The notes under the pieces: model-generated
The model's input: the letters and a program-made list of their open reading frames with translations, nothing else
What the model was told of the DNA's origin: nothing
Database searches by the model: none
Position numbers and translations under genes: made by a program
From: Malania oleifera
Taxonomy: Eukaryota > Streptophyta > Magnoliopsida > Santalales > Ximeniaceae
Length of the DNA stretch: 64,000 bases
Direction of reading: 5' to 3'
Assembly: GCF_029873635.1 (NCBI RefSeq)
Contig: NC_080423.1
Coordinates: 109,509,087-109,573,086, forward strand
Shown: positions 37,481 through 49,476 of the stretch, in pieces
Numbering within the stretch: the first letter of the stretch is position 1
Layout of the letters: every line of letters starts with the position of its first letter

Positions 37481-39662
37481 CTAAATATTTGCATATAAAC
37501 ACCACATCATATCCCATTTTGAATTGAAAGTGTGTATGTATAATGGTTGAGCAATAAATACAAACATACACATGTGACATATCTCATTTAAATTTAAATG
37601 TATGCATGCAAATAATTATAATTATAAATGAACAAGCATACACAAACTGAATTTAAAGTGCAAAAATTAAATAAGATAGAGAGAGAGTGAGATACACAAT
37701 TTGTTATCGAGGTTCGGCCAAACCAGCCTACATCCCCGCCTTGGGCATACTACCTAAAGATTTCACTATCTTTGCTCACTTAAACGGACGGAGTAGAAAC
37801 CGTTACAACCTCTCTTTACAGGGCGAGGAAAACCCTAGCTACACTTACCGGACGAAGGCATAACCCAACAACATTTCACGAGCGATGCCAAGACCCAACT
37901 CAATTACCAGAATGAGCCCAATTGATCTCTTTTACGAGACGGAAACTTCCCAATTTAATTTACGAGTTGAACTCAACTGGTCTCCTTTACGGGACAGAAA
38001 CTCCCTAGTTCAATTTACAGGCTGAACCCAACCGGTACACTAAAACTATTTTTGTACATATAAAATGTTTTTAAATATAAGCAAAGATGTACGTAATCAA
38101 AACTCTAAAATACACTCTAGTATGATATGAAATATGCTCAGTAGAGGAAGGTAATTTTCTTAAAATAATTTTGAAATCTTTGAATATTATGTTTATGATA
38201 ATTACTTCAAAGATCCAGATAAATATTTATCCAAAACTATTTTTCAATAAAGATGAGGAGAACCTAGGGTGTTTGCTTTTAAAGTGATTTTTGCACAAAT
38301 AAGAATATATGATCTTTGATTTAAAATATGGAGTGAGCAATAAAGCATTTCAAAGATCTGAATATGATACATATGTTTTTTAATAAAGATTTTGTAAAAA
38401 AAAAATTGTTTGGAGAAATTAGGATTTTAGCTCAAAAATATTTGTGCAATAAATCAAGATAAACTTATGAATCTTGCAGTGGAAGTGCAAAAGATTCACA
38501 AGTAAGAACTTAATTTTTTCCAAAAATGTTTATCAAGAAAAATGTATGAAAAAAAAAAACTTAAGCATACTCTCATAAATGATTTTCAAAAATAAAGAAC
38601 AAGTGAGAGTAAATGTTATGGCTGTAAAAATAAATGCCCAAAAATAAAATGAATGCTCTCTTTCAAAGATATTTTTCAAATGTATATGCTGATAGAGAGT
38701 AAGAGAGGGTATAAAAAATTTGCCCCAAAAGGAATTATTACAATAAAATGTGTTTGCGGGAACTTTGATTAAGAAAAAAATTTGAGAGAAAAATTTGACT
38801 AATCAAAGTTGCTAATCAGAGTTATGAATGAGGTATTTATAAACTTCTTGAAAATACAACTGTTTGGGGACACAATTGGTATTTTGAAATTTGTTTAATT
38901 AAAATTTAACCGTGTTTAAGCACTGAAAATTACCAAGACCCGAGAGATTCGGTTGATTGACCCTAACGTCGGTCGGCTGACCTCATACAAGAAATTTGAA
39001 TTTCTGAAGGGGTTTGGTTCGCCAAGCAAAGGGCCAGTTGGCTGACTTAGGGCAATTTCCCTTTCTTTGTAGGTTCAGTCAGCCGAACTATAAAGGTCGA
39101 TTGATTGAGGCAATTTTGAACTAAAAACGTCAATCGGCTGAGAAAGGTAAAAGGGCCAATTTCAGTGGTTGGTCAACTGTGGAAGCTAAGTTTAAAAACT
39201 GGTCGATCGACTGAGTTAAGTCAAACTTTGACTTTGCCTAAGTTTGGTCGACTGAGCTCATTATAACTTTAGTTGGCCGGCTGACCGAGGTCAGTGAATT
39301 CCTTAGTTTTTGCCCTTATTTAATTTTTGAAAAACCTTTGTATGATTTTATATTTTAGAAAATGATTTTTCATGAAAGGTTGGGTCCCTATGGTCAGTCT
39401 ATGGTTCGTCTTGAGTATTAGGTCATATCATGTAGAGATATGCATTATTACAGACCAAATAATAAAAACTAAAATGCATTTATAAATGAAATATTAAATG
39501 TCTTCTTCTTTGCTCCTTTCATGGAATGCGTCTGATTATGATCTTACGTCCTTTATGACTTTCATCTTTAGTTTTCTTATATGTGTATTAAATTAATGGA
39601 TATGTTCATATGCTAAAAACACAAATAAGAAACTTATACTTTATCAGCATCAAAATAGGGAT
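37480..39662 (-). mobile_element. Copia LTR-like sequence in reverse orientation, fossil
   Basis: Read on the - strand, the right end begins TGATCCCTATTTTGATGCTG. CGGTCGGCTGAC/CGGTTGATTGAC-type units follow (38930-39310). Near the left the block GAACCTCGATAACAAATTG then GTGTATCTCACTCTC parallels GAACCTCGTAAAATCGCG and TCATCTCTTTCCC in the copia solo LTR at 9523-11296. TTACGAGACGGAAAC-like units (37930-38000) repeat. Left end and target sites not fixed; old. Confidence 0.5.
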
Positions 39663-41592
39663 CAGATTCAAAAAGTCCACAATTTTCATAATTCTTGATG
39701 GTCATTTTTTATATTAGCGACAAAATTATTTCTAATTATTTTAATAAAATATTCACCTTTAGTAAATTAAATTTTTTTGAATTCCATAGCGTTATTTAAA
39801 TAATAAAAATAATATAGTTTAAATTTAAAATAACTTGTTTATAATTTTTTTATGGTACATTCAAAAAAGAAATTTTTTTTTATAGTGCGTAGCGTGAATG
39901 TACATATCGGTATTTTGGAGTAGCGAAGTTTGATATGATATGTCGTAAAAGAAACGAGGGGAAAGATAAGTTCAAAAGTGACAATGAAATTTCATAATAT
40001 TTGTACACACATGAAACTACAAAAAAAAAACAAGTTTATATTTTTTTTTTTCTAAATTCATGATAAGAACAATTGAATCAAAAAATAATTGCTAAAAAGT
40101 TGTATTTAAAATTTGATTTGAGTATGAGTTAACTTAATTATTTGAGTACAAAAAATTCATTTTAAAAAATTTGAATTTAAGAATTATAATGGAGTTTAAG
40201 AAGAATTTTGTATATGTAATAATGTCTTTATTTATATGTTTATATGTCTATTTTTTATCATTAGTTAGAAAAAATGTTTAAATAATTTTTTTTATATAAA
40301 TAGTTTTAATTATTGGAAAATTGATACCAAGTTGTAATTTAGGATTAATTATCAGTTGCTTATGAAATATTTGTACTAGTTAAAAATAGTTATTCGGTAG
40401 TTTGAATGAGAAATTTCTTTATTAGCACATTGACGCAAGAAAATATATTTGAAAAGAGGACAATTATATGATTCGTGATTTTCTTTTATATATGCGATTT
40501 TCAAAAAATGTGTGTGATATAATAATTATGTAAACTAGTTAATTAAATTCATGATAAGAATTATTGAGTTACGGCATTTATATCAATTAAACTAGTCATG
40601 GGCATGCACTATATGCATGTTTCACGGTTCTCTATTTTTAAAAATTTTTAAAATATTATACAAAAATAATAAAGAATTAAACAATATAAGTGTTCATTTT
40701 TTTACCAAATGAAAAAATATTTAACAAAAATTTAATTTTGACTTTTAAACAGATGATATCAACTCGGAGAAATCTTTCATAATGATATAGATAAGACAGT
40801 TATTCAAAACTATTCGGAACACAAAATGTTCAAAATTTTGAGTATGGAAGATTTATACTTAATTTTTTTTTTTCTTTTACTTCAGTTGTGACATATGAAG
40901 TAGCATAAGATGTGAGCAAAGTCATTTCTCATTACATATTTTGTTGTTGCTAAGGGGTATGACTTTTATTAAACCGTCATTCGATCGCGACTACTTTAAA
41001 GGAATCAAATAAGAATGACTTGAAGGACCTCACTTCGATGCCTAAATTAACGAATTGGGGATTCAGATTGCAATAATAAGTGAAAAGTGAGTGATAATGA
41101 AATGTTTATCTCCTCCTGACATTTAAGAGTATGTTATTATGCTTAGAAAGATTATGTGTAATTCAAGGATAGTTATGCAGGATGTCAATAACGTCTCTTG
41201 TAACCGTACCAATTATAGATAACTTAAGAGTGGTGCAATTATGTGGGACATCGAATGGTAGTCTTATAAAACTATTTGACCCTATGAGTGTGCCTATCAA
41301 TTTTAGGTGTATCATATTTAAATTTATTTTTATTTTTATTAACATAACATATCCTCTCCCTCCCTCTACTTTTTTTGGTATGTAATTTGGATAATAATAA
41401 TTGTCATGCAAAATGCATTCATCTTATAATAATTAGTCTTGCAATAAATTTTTAGTAACATTATTGACTACCATAATTACTAAACTATCAAACATGAACC
41501 CCAAGTTTCTCCCTAAAAAAAAATGTAGTTATTAGAAATCATTAATTTATCAAAAACTAATTATAAAAAAATCAACCATACTTCGAGCACAT
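39663..41592. other. AT-rich spacer with a diverged copy of the first gene's 3' flank
   Basis: 40420-40950 shares ordered blocks with 1200-1500: GA(T/C)GCA(G/A)GAAAATAT, GAGGACAATTATATG, TTAATTAAATTCATGATAA, TTCAAAATTTT(A/G)AGTATGGAA and TATGAAG(C/T)(T/A)..CATAAGAT. No exon of the gene itself is visible here. The rest is AT-rich and unassigned. Confidence 0.55.
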
Positions 41593-41909
41593 GCTCAAAT
41601 ACTCGGAGTTTTTTCCCGTTTTATTATTAAAAATAAATAAAATATTAAATAATACTCTCATTGAGAAAAATTTTCTCAAAGTAATGCTCACGTAATCTCG
41701 CAGTTTGATGCTGCGAGATTTAAACTGATCAGTCACTGGGAAGGAGACGCGTGGCACGGAAGGGAGCAAATCTCGCAACCAGCGGGAAGTTGACGCCTGG
41801 CACGATGGGGAGAAAATCTCGCAGCTCCAAGCTGCGAGATTTAAAGGGAGAAACCAGCGGGAAGGTGACGCGTGGCACAAATCTCACAGCACCAAACTGT
41901 AAGATTTGT
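41593..41909 (+). repeat. Left terminal inverted repeat with three hairpins
   Basis: Hairpins AATCTCGCAG...CTGCGAGATT (41694-41720), AAATCTCGCAGC...GCTGCGAGATTT (41814-41842) and CAAATCTCACAG...CTGTAAGATTTG (41878-41909). Between them is GACGCGTGGCAC, repeated three times with small changes. Confidence 0.75.
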
Positions 41910-42373
41910 CACCAAAAAATTAATTTATGAATCAATTGTATCATATTTATATGTTGTATGTAGTTGTATTCTGAGTTATTTGATATGTATTTTTGTATTA
42001 CATCAATTTTATTATGCAAGTAATATTTATGTAGCAATATGATAATAATAAAAAATGAACGTTAAAGTAAAAGAACTTGAACATTTTTTAAAATTGAAAA
42101 TATTTTTTTTAATTTAGTGGTAGTTGAGCAAACGCATATATAATATAATTTTTTTCATAAAATTAGTTAATTATTTTTGAATTATATATTTTTAGAACTT
42201 TCTTTAATTTATTTTATATAACAATATAAATTAAGAAGTAATCTAGAAATTGGAGATTTTTTTTAACTTTAAATTTCAACTAGTCAGTGAGTTCAAAAAT
42301 AAATTTTATTAAAGTTAAAAAAACTCGACCCGAGTTTTGTTTGTAATAATGATACAATTTTTTTAATGAATAC

Positions 42374-42405
<32 letters not shown>

Positions 42406-43864
42406 TTCTCAATATAATATATGGATTAATTTAAGGTATTCTTTAAAAATTCATGGGTGCTTCATCAATTTAAAATTCAATTGAGATTAGGAGTTTAAAC
42501 TATTGGACTCTTTTCTTATTTAAAGTGTAGCAGTCAAAACATTTTTCTTGTTTATTATTTCTTTTTAAAACTTTTCAATTTTCAAAGGCATAAAACTTGT
42601 GTCATGTGTGAAATGAATAGGCAATCCTTCTAAATTATGTTCAAATGGAACAACATTGTACGACTGTTGTGCTGATTTGTAATTAATTAAAAAATGTTAC
42701 CTAATTAAGTCACCTTCAAAATTTATTTTATTAGGGAATTATATTGGGATTTAAAAAAAATAATCAATTATTAGATGCATGAAGAGTGGACTATTGCGTA
42801 GAAACAATTTTAATAGAAATTCAATTTACAACTCCCGAGTCATCAAGAATGGGACTGTTAAAAAATATTTGAAAATCGATATAATTCAAAATTTTGATCT
42901 TAACTGAATTCAAAACTCGTTTAATAGATTTGTTCGGTTTGGTTTCGATTTTTTTTAATAGTCTTTAGTTATCAGTTCAATTTCAAGTTTAAATCTAATT
43001 AAAGCGTGACATAGTAATTTCTTGCATGTAGTGGTAAATCAAGTTAAAATTTTTTGAAGGATGGAGGGGAAGAGATTGAGACAAAATTGTTAAGTTTTAA
43101 TTTTGTGAGACGTCCTTTTATAGAATAATATTATGAGACCCAACAAAACAAAGTAAATACTAATCTATTAGAGTTTAACTGAGAAATGATTAAATTTATA
43201 CCAAAATTACCTTAGGATACTATCATATGGGTAGATTATTCTTAAATGTCTAATTTGTTTTCAATGTCTTGGAAAATTAGCTTAAAAAATATTTAAGCGA
43301 TTTTTTTTTTAATACACAAGTAATCTTGCTTTGACTGCCCACGACATTAAATACATCACCAAGAGTAAAATCCATTAACCAAATACCATACAAATTTTAG
43401 CGATACGAATTTTGCAGTAAAAGATAATTCAATTTCAAGAATTAACTTAACTAGGCATGCAAATTTTAGCAATACGAATTATGTATCATTTTTTATATTT
43501 GGCAATATTTAATTCTTTGGAGTAAAAGTCGAATTTTCACTGTTTAATTAAATAAAAGTTATTTTATTCATCTCAATTTAATTTGAAAAATTATATAAAA
43601 AAACTTCAAGACTATGAAGTGTGCACAAGACACGTGACTATATAAATGAAATTAAAATAATCAAATATTATACAAGTGAAATAAAAATAATCAATGATAT
43701 ATACAAAAGAATAAAAAAAAATCAATACTATACAAATGAAATCAAAGCAATCAATGATATATATACAAATCAAATGCAATAAAAATAATGCTAAACTACT
43801 TTGTGCCGCAACGAGGTCGTCTTCGGGGTCGTGGTGGTTGTCGTCTACGTCTACCCTCTCCTTA
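41910..43864. other. Non-coding left interior of the TIR element
   Basis: AT-rich with a TA microsatellite at 42381-42404. It presumably holds the 3' untranslated region of the PMD gene. I see no transposase-like reading frame. Confidence 0.5.
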
Positions 43865-45763
43865 CTAGTCAGCAGCATCAGGTGTCCTATCCCGTCGTCC
43901 TGGATGTGGATCCTCTCCGCCAAGAGGTACTGCATAATCATCATTATCCATGCGGAGCGCACACGGTGAGAACTGATACGATGTCTCGAAACGAGAACGA
44001 GACGGCATAGGGGGTGCATCGACCTCCACCCCATCGAAAAGATCGTCCAATAAAAATGACATCGATGGGGTAGTAGCAAAGTCAGATGGGGCATCAGCCG
44101 GTCTACTCGAAGGTCCGGCAATATCAGCTGCAGTGGAAGGCGCATAAGGCGCTGACGGGCTGAACATGTACTCTGCCTGTGCGACCGGCGGCGAGGACAT
44201 GGGAGTCACTGGACGACTAGATGAGGCATGCCGTCCTCCTTGTACTGGAGCTGGTCGACCTCCTCGTGCTAGTACATTGGGTCGACCTCCTCGTCCTAGG
44301 ATTCGTCGACCGTCCTTGTGGACGAGGTCCAGTGCAGCACTCATCAATCGGTGGATAGCAGGATCGGACGAGATTTGGTCTACCTCAATGACTATGTCAG
44401 TCTGCAGGATATGAAAATAACGTATATATAACAAAATGAGTTGTGGGTTAAAGTCTTCTTACGAGGCTCAAATATTCAGTAGCGATCCTGTCGACGAAGC
44501 GGCGTGTGATAGACCTATACCAAGTGAAGTATGGGTCATCTAGACGCATCGAACCGTGCTCCGCTACTCCTGCTATGATGTAGGCTTGCCGATGCTCCCA
44601 TGCAGTAACGAATATCGCGTGCGTAGTCGACTAGTCTGTGACCCCTTGACCGTGCCCATCCATGCCGTGGAGGTCGTCCCCAACAATATCTATCCCCGAC
44701 GTCAGAAATCGGGCAGGAATGACCTGTTGATACCTGAACTGTCGCATGACTCGATCGGGGAGATACCACTCAATAATATGAAAGCATATGAGTGGCACTC
44801 GGGCTACCCACAGGTCACTCCCGTCTGCATAGTCAGGCAGCAGGCCGGCTAGAATCTCTCCCGTGTAGGGCACCCATAGAAACTGCACTTAGACATAACC
44901 AATATTAAGCGAACTATAAACAATTGAAAGAAAGAAAGAATATCAGGTGCTATACTTTAATTGGTTCATACCTCATGCTCCCGGTGCATGTCCAACTCGA
45001 ACCTGTACCAGGGTAATTTGTGAAGCGCAACCATTGGTGCCCTCAAGTCGTTCCTCCATCTGTATAAGATGAAATGTAAGTTTCTGAATGCAACGACTAG
45101 TACGTATTACGAATTAGTATTCGTAATACTTAAGAGTAAATGAAGAGGGATAGATGAAATTGGTACTAACCGGTATGCGAGTGGGAGAGGATCAACCGGA
45201 CAACCGTCCTGACCCCTCTGAATCTGCAGGAAACCTCGCCGCGTAGGCGCAAAGGAAGGAAATCTCTCATAGGGCCAAACTTGGAGTAGGCGAAGGGGGC
45301 CCGCAATCTGTGTCTTCGAGTGGTGCGCGGTGCGACACATCTCCTTGTACAGCCACGCCAAAGTAGCGAACCCCCAACTGTACGAGTGACACGCTTCGAA
45401 GTCCTCAAGGAGTGGAAGGAACATCAGATGCGCATAGCTGCCCGAAACATTAGAAAAGATCACCCCACAAATCAAACGCAACAAGTGGGCTCGTGCGTGG
45501 CATGCTATCGTACGTGCATCTGCATCTGTCGGGAGCTGACGAAACGCATCCCCCTCGAGAAGCCGCATACAGATGTGTGCACCAACCAACTCGCTATCAG
45601 GTGGAACGACGCCTAACAAACGCTCGCACATAGTACACAGGGCGAGTTGACCCTGACGGTCTGTAGGTCCCTCCACTGGTTCGACAGTGCGACTGGTCAC
45701 GGCTCGCCCATCAATCGATAACCCGAACAAAACAGCGACGTTATGCATGTTATTTATATGCAC
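43865..45763 (-). pseudogene. Plant mobile domain (PMD, MAIN-like) gene with one nonsense codon
   Basis: Four exons on the - strand: 45763-45171, 45059-44972, 44882-44463 and 44401-43865, with GT-AG introns and matching phases, predicting 545 codons. Exon 1 has VAVLFGLSIDGRAV (residues 9-22), YSWGFATLAWLYKEMCR (128-144) and LQVWPYERFP (160-169). Exon 2 gives WRNDLRAPMVALHKLPWYRF. Exon 3 has VPLICFHIIEW (256-266) and PDRVMRQF (269-276). These are hallmark PMD blocks (PF10536, MAIN/MAIL1 and 'PP7 long form-like' proteins). The last exon is a Pro/Ser/Arg-rich tail. One TAG lies at 44631-44633 (codon 311), where relatives have Trp in DWSTTH; the frame continues cleanly after it. The domain's usual N-terminal part before VAVLFGL is not evident, so an upstream exon may be missing. 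Cellular MAIN proteins help silence transposons; the role here is unknown. Confidence 0.82.
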
Positions 45764-46929
45764 ATTATGCCTACTAGTTCTTTACTATAAGCACCCAATG
45801 CTAATGCCTTAAATGACCTTAATCAAGAGTCACCATAACACTTAAATTTATACTAATGATTCATTGCAAAATGAAATATTTTTTTTTTCAATTGTTAAAT
45901 TACAATAAATTGTACCTGCTACGAAAATTTACCCAGTAAAATTTTTTTTATTCAAACAATATTAATTCTCTCACGACATGCTATTGGATGGTAGCATTGA
46001 GTTTTCCAAAGAAAGGATGTATTTTTAGTCTTTACTTAATTAAAATTTTAAACTTTTAGTTTACAAAGGTTTCTTTAGAGTTTGAATGGCAAAAATTTTT
46101 TAGCAGTATAAGTCTGGAGTTTTGATGAAATACAATTTTATTTAATTCTGAGAAATCAGTATACATTACATAATAACATGCAATAACATCATACTAGCAA
46201 ATGTGCATGTAAATGAATTGTAACTGCTTATCATTAGCATAATGTGCATATAAATGAATTGGAACGATCATTGATTTAAAACTATATAAATATTTTAAAA
46301 CTATATGACTGCAGAAATAATTTTATTTTCTATTTTCAATTTTTGAAATAAAAAGAAAGATATAACTTTTTTCATTTTTCTAATTTACATGGAAAAAAAT
46401 TTTAATTCAACTGTTACATGTCTGTATTAATAATCAAAATTGTATTGAATTTCTTTCCAATCCATACATGTCTAAATTTATGATTCCAAATATTATCTTA
46501 TACATATTTTAAAAATTTCTTTTACAACCAGTAATGAAGCCATTAAAATTCACTTGCAGTAATTTAGTTAATATTGCAAAATTAAAACAAATTAGAAACT
46601 TAATTTAATAGGCAGAACATGAAATCAAAAATATAAAAAAGCATACGGATGAAAACTAACCTTCTAGGATGCAGCTATGAACCCAAAATACCCAAACCCA
46701 ACTTATGAAACAAATCCAACTTGCAACAAATTCAAATCAGTAAGTAAAAACCTTAATGATTCATGTTTTTGCTAAATTAAAAAACCTACCCCATTTTCTC
46801 CCTTAAATAGCCTCGCCTTCGAACGGTCACCTGCACCCCGAACAGTCACCTGCACTCTCCTGTCCCCTCTGCACTCTCTGCAATCTCCCGTCCTCTCTGC
46901 AATCACTTTGCAAACACGGTTCTTAGAGC
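45764..46929. other. Right interior of the TIR element; probable upstream region of the PMD gene
   Basis: AT-rich. On the - strand 46797-46808 reads GGCTATTTAAGG, a TATA-like box preceded by CT/GC-rich tandem ACAGTCACCTGCAC-type repeats (46826-46900). A donor-like CTAGAAG/GTTAG (near 46662) could end a 5' untranslated exon. All of this is inference. Confidence 0.35.
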
Positions 46930-47256
46930 TCGGGAGGAAATGGCTAGACGAAGCAAATCTCGCAGGTCTATCCTGCGAGATTATCCACGTGTCACAAAGC
47001 TGCTGGATTTCAGAGACAAATCTCGCAGCTTGGTACTGCGAGATTTGTGCGATGCATCACCTTTCGGTTGGTTGCGAGATTTGCTTCTCTCCATGTCACG
47101 CGTCCTCTTTCCGGCGGCCCATCAATTTAAATCTCACAGCATCAAGTTGCGAGATTACGTAAGCATTATTTTAGAAAATTTTTCCCCAATTAGAGTATTA
47201 TTTAATATTTTATTTATTTTTAATAATAAAACGGAAAAAAATTCCAAATAATCGAA
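46930..47256 (-). repeat. Right terminal inverted repeat with three hairpins
   Basis: Hairpins AAATCTCGCAG...CTGCGAGATT (46956-46982), AAATCTCGCAGC...TGCGAGATTT (47018-47046) and AAATCTCACAG...TTGCGAGATT (47129-47156). The A/T-rich outer end (47180-47254) is the reverse complement of 41597-41680 with small changes. Confidence 0.75.
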
Positions 47257-47568
47257 TAAGATTGTAAATTCTCTTATCTCTCTCTGTATAATTTAATAAT
47301 ACTCTATTACAATATCCAAGCGGACAATGATGAACGCTCTGGCCAAGCTACTATCTTTTATTTATTTATTCTGTTTCTGATAATGTTTGTGATTACTCCA
47401 CGTTTTTCAATGAGTTGATTGGTTTGTATTTGTTTTCTATTTTTCATTTTTAATTTCTGCTCGGTGATTCTTATTCCTATTTCATTGTTTGCTCAACAAA
47501 TCAGAAACCCATTAAGCACAATCACTGCCGAACTAAAATTTGGGGGTCTCTGTTTCTGCATTTCCACC

Positions 47569-49440
47569 ATGAATGTGATTCGCAAGCTCTTGAACGTTGC
47601 AATTCCCGCAGCAATGGTCGTTGCCCTCTTCTTCTTTTTGCCTTCACTTCTGTTCGTAAAGTTCATTTATAGTTCATTTAGAAGGTCCAACATCAGTGAA
47701 GACGTGGCCGGAAAAGTAGTGCTCATCACCGGAGCATCCTCCGGCATTGGCGAGGTTTGAGAATCACCCATTTCACTTAGTTTGAGCAAATATTGATCAA
47801 TTGAAGCTCTATGTTTAATGGGTTCCTTATTTTTCGAGTAAATAACGATTAAGTAGACCTCTGATTGTAATGGAGTAGACCTGTGATTGTAATGGGTTTC
47901 TGATTTTTTGAGCAAATGGTGGTTGACTGAACCTCTGGGTCCAATGTGTTTCTGATTTTTGAAGCAAATATTGATAAATTGAACCTCTAGGTTTATGGAT
48001 TGCTGATTTTAATCACTGGGTCTGATGGGTTGCTATTTTTTACCATATATTGATTAATTGAACCTTTAGGATGTAGTGGGTTCTGATATTTTTTTAGCAA
48101 ATATTGATTAATCGAACTCCTGGCTTTAAAGGGTTTCTGATTTTTTGAGCAAATATTGATTAAGTGAACCTCTGGTTTAATGGGTTTTTCTCATCTTTTG
48201 AGCAAATACAGATTATTTGAACCTCTGGGTTTAATGGGTTTTTTATTTTTATTTTTTGAGCAAACATTGAATAATTGAACCTCTGGGTTTATTGGGTTTA
48301 TGATTTTTTGAGCAAACAATGAATAATTGAACGTCTGGGCTTAATGGGTGTCTGATTTGGTGAACATATTTTGTGATTTTTGAAGCATATTGCTTACGAG
48401 TACGCCAAGAGAGGAGCTCTTCTGGTGCTCACTGCAAGAAGAAAAGAACGTCTGAGAGAAGTTGCAGAGAAAGCCAGGAAGCTGGGGTCGCCTGAGGTTA
48501 TGGTGGTCCGGGCAGATGTTTCCAAGGCTGATGACCGTGAGAGATTTGTTGACAAAGCCCTCCATCGCTTTGGACGATGTATGCTATAAGCATCCAACTA
48601 TCTATCACATCCCTGTCCCAATTTTATATCATTATATTTTATTTTTTAAAGAAAAGTTTCTACTGTAAATTGATTGGTTTCTTTTAGAACACTTCAGTCT
48701 TACATGGACGTAAGTTTGATCCACAAATAGAAACCAAATAGAAAAGTTTCTACTGTAAATTGATTGGTTACTTATGAATGAATGTGACAGTGGATCATCT
48801 GGTGAACAATGCTGGGATTGCTCCAGTTCACATGTTTGAGGACTTTGCCCTGATTTCTGATTTGGCTCCTGTTATGGTAATTCTCATCACCATATTCACC
48901 CCTTTCTACTTAAATTTGAGAATTGAGATGGAATTAAACGTTATGTTTAAACGTATTCAAAGAAAAAATATATATATTATTTAGAATATGAAGACAATGA
49001 ACCAAATATGAACATGTAATGCTCTGAAATTTACATTCCTAGTAATGTCTGAGAATCATATGAATCAAATGCTTGGAATTAGAATTAGGCCTATGCTCTT
49101 GGTACATCTAAACTCCTCTCTCTCTCTCTTTGAGAATTCATATTCTTTATTGGATCCTTTGATGTATGAAATAGGTGCCAACTGAAAAAAAATCTGATAA
49201 TATATTGCAAATTTTCAATTTCCATGAAGGAAACCAACTTCTGGGGTTCAGTTCACAGTACCCATCTTGCAATTCCACACCTGAGGAAAAGCCGAGGGAA
49301 GATCATAGTGATTTCATCAATGAATGGACGGTTCCCACTTCCAAGAATGAGCTTATACAATGTAACTTCTCTACTCATCATCCGGAAGCTTTACTCTGCA
49401 TCTCATTCTTTTCTTTTGGTGTTTAGGATCTAAGATTCAT

Positions 49441-49476
<36 letters not shown>

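Larger units (their letters stand above)
41593..47256 (-). mobile_element. TIR element (MULE-like) carrying a plant mobile domain gene
   Basis: Two long inverted repeats, about 41593-41909 and 46930-47256, match as reverse complements. Both have a run of T/C, then GTTTTATTATTAAAAATAAA and TAAAATATTAAATAATACTC. Both also hold three AATCTCGCA...TGCGAGATT hairpins. The interior carries a four-exon PMD gene and no transposase. Length, long TIRs and cargo fit a non-autonomous Mutator-like element, and PMD genes are known to travel with MuDR-type elements. I found no clear 9-bp target-site duplication, so the superfamily is an inference. Confidence 0.65.

Noticed and set aside
41163-41411. 82-codon frame on the - strand
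   Set aside because: Low-complexity AT-rich sequence without a recognisable motif; not supported as a gene.
43736-44010. Plus-strand frames opposite the PMD gene tail
   Set aside because: Antisense shadows of a biased Pro/Arg-rich exon; the - strand exon model explains the region.
44536-44769. Minus-strand frame of 77 codons overlapping PMD exon 3
   Set aside because: Other frame of the same exon; PMD homology follows the exon model given.
47419-47568. Upstream in-frame ATG adding 50 residues to the SDR
   Set aside because: Steroleosin-type proteins start at the hydrophobic anchor, the ATG at 47569 has better context, and the extra residues look like translated 5' untranslated sequence.
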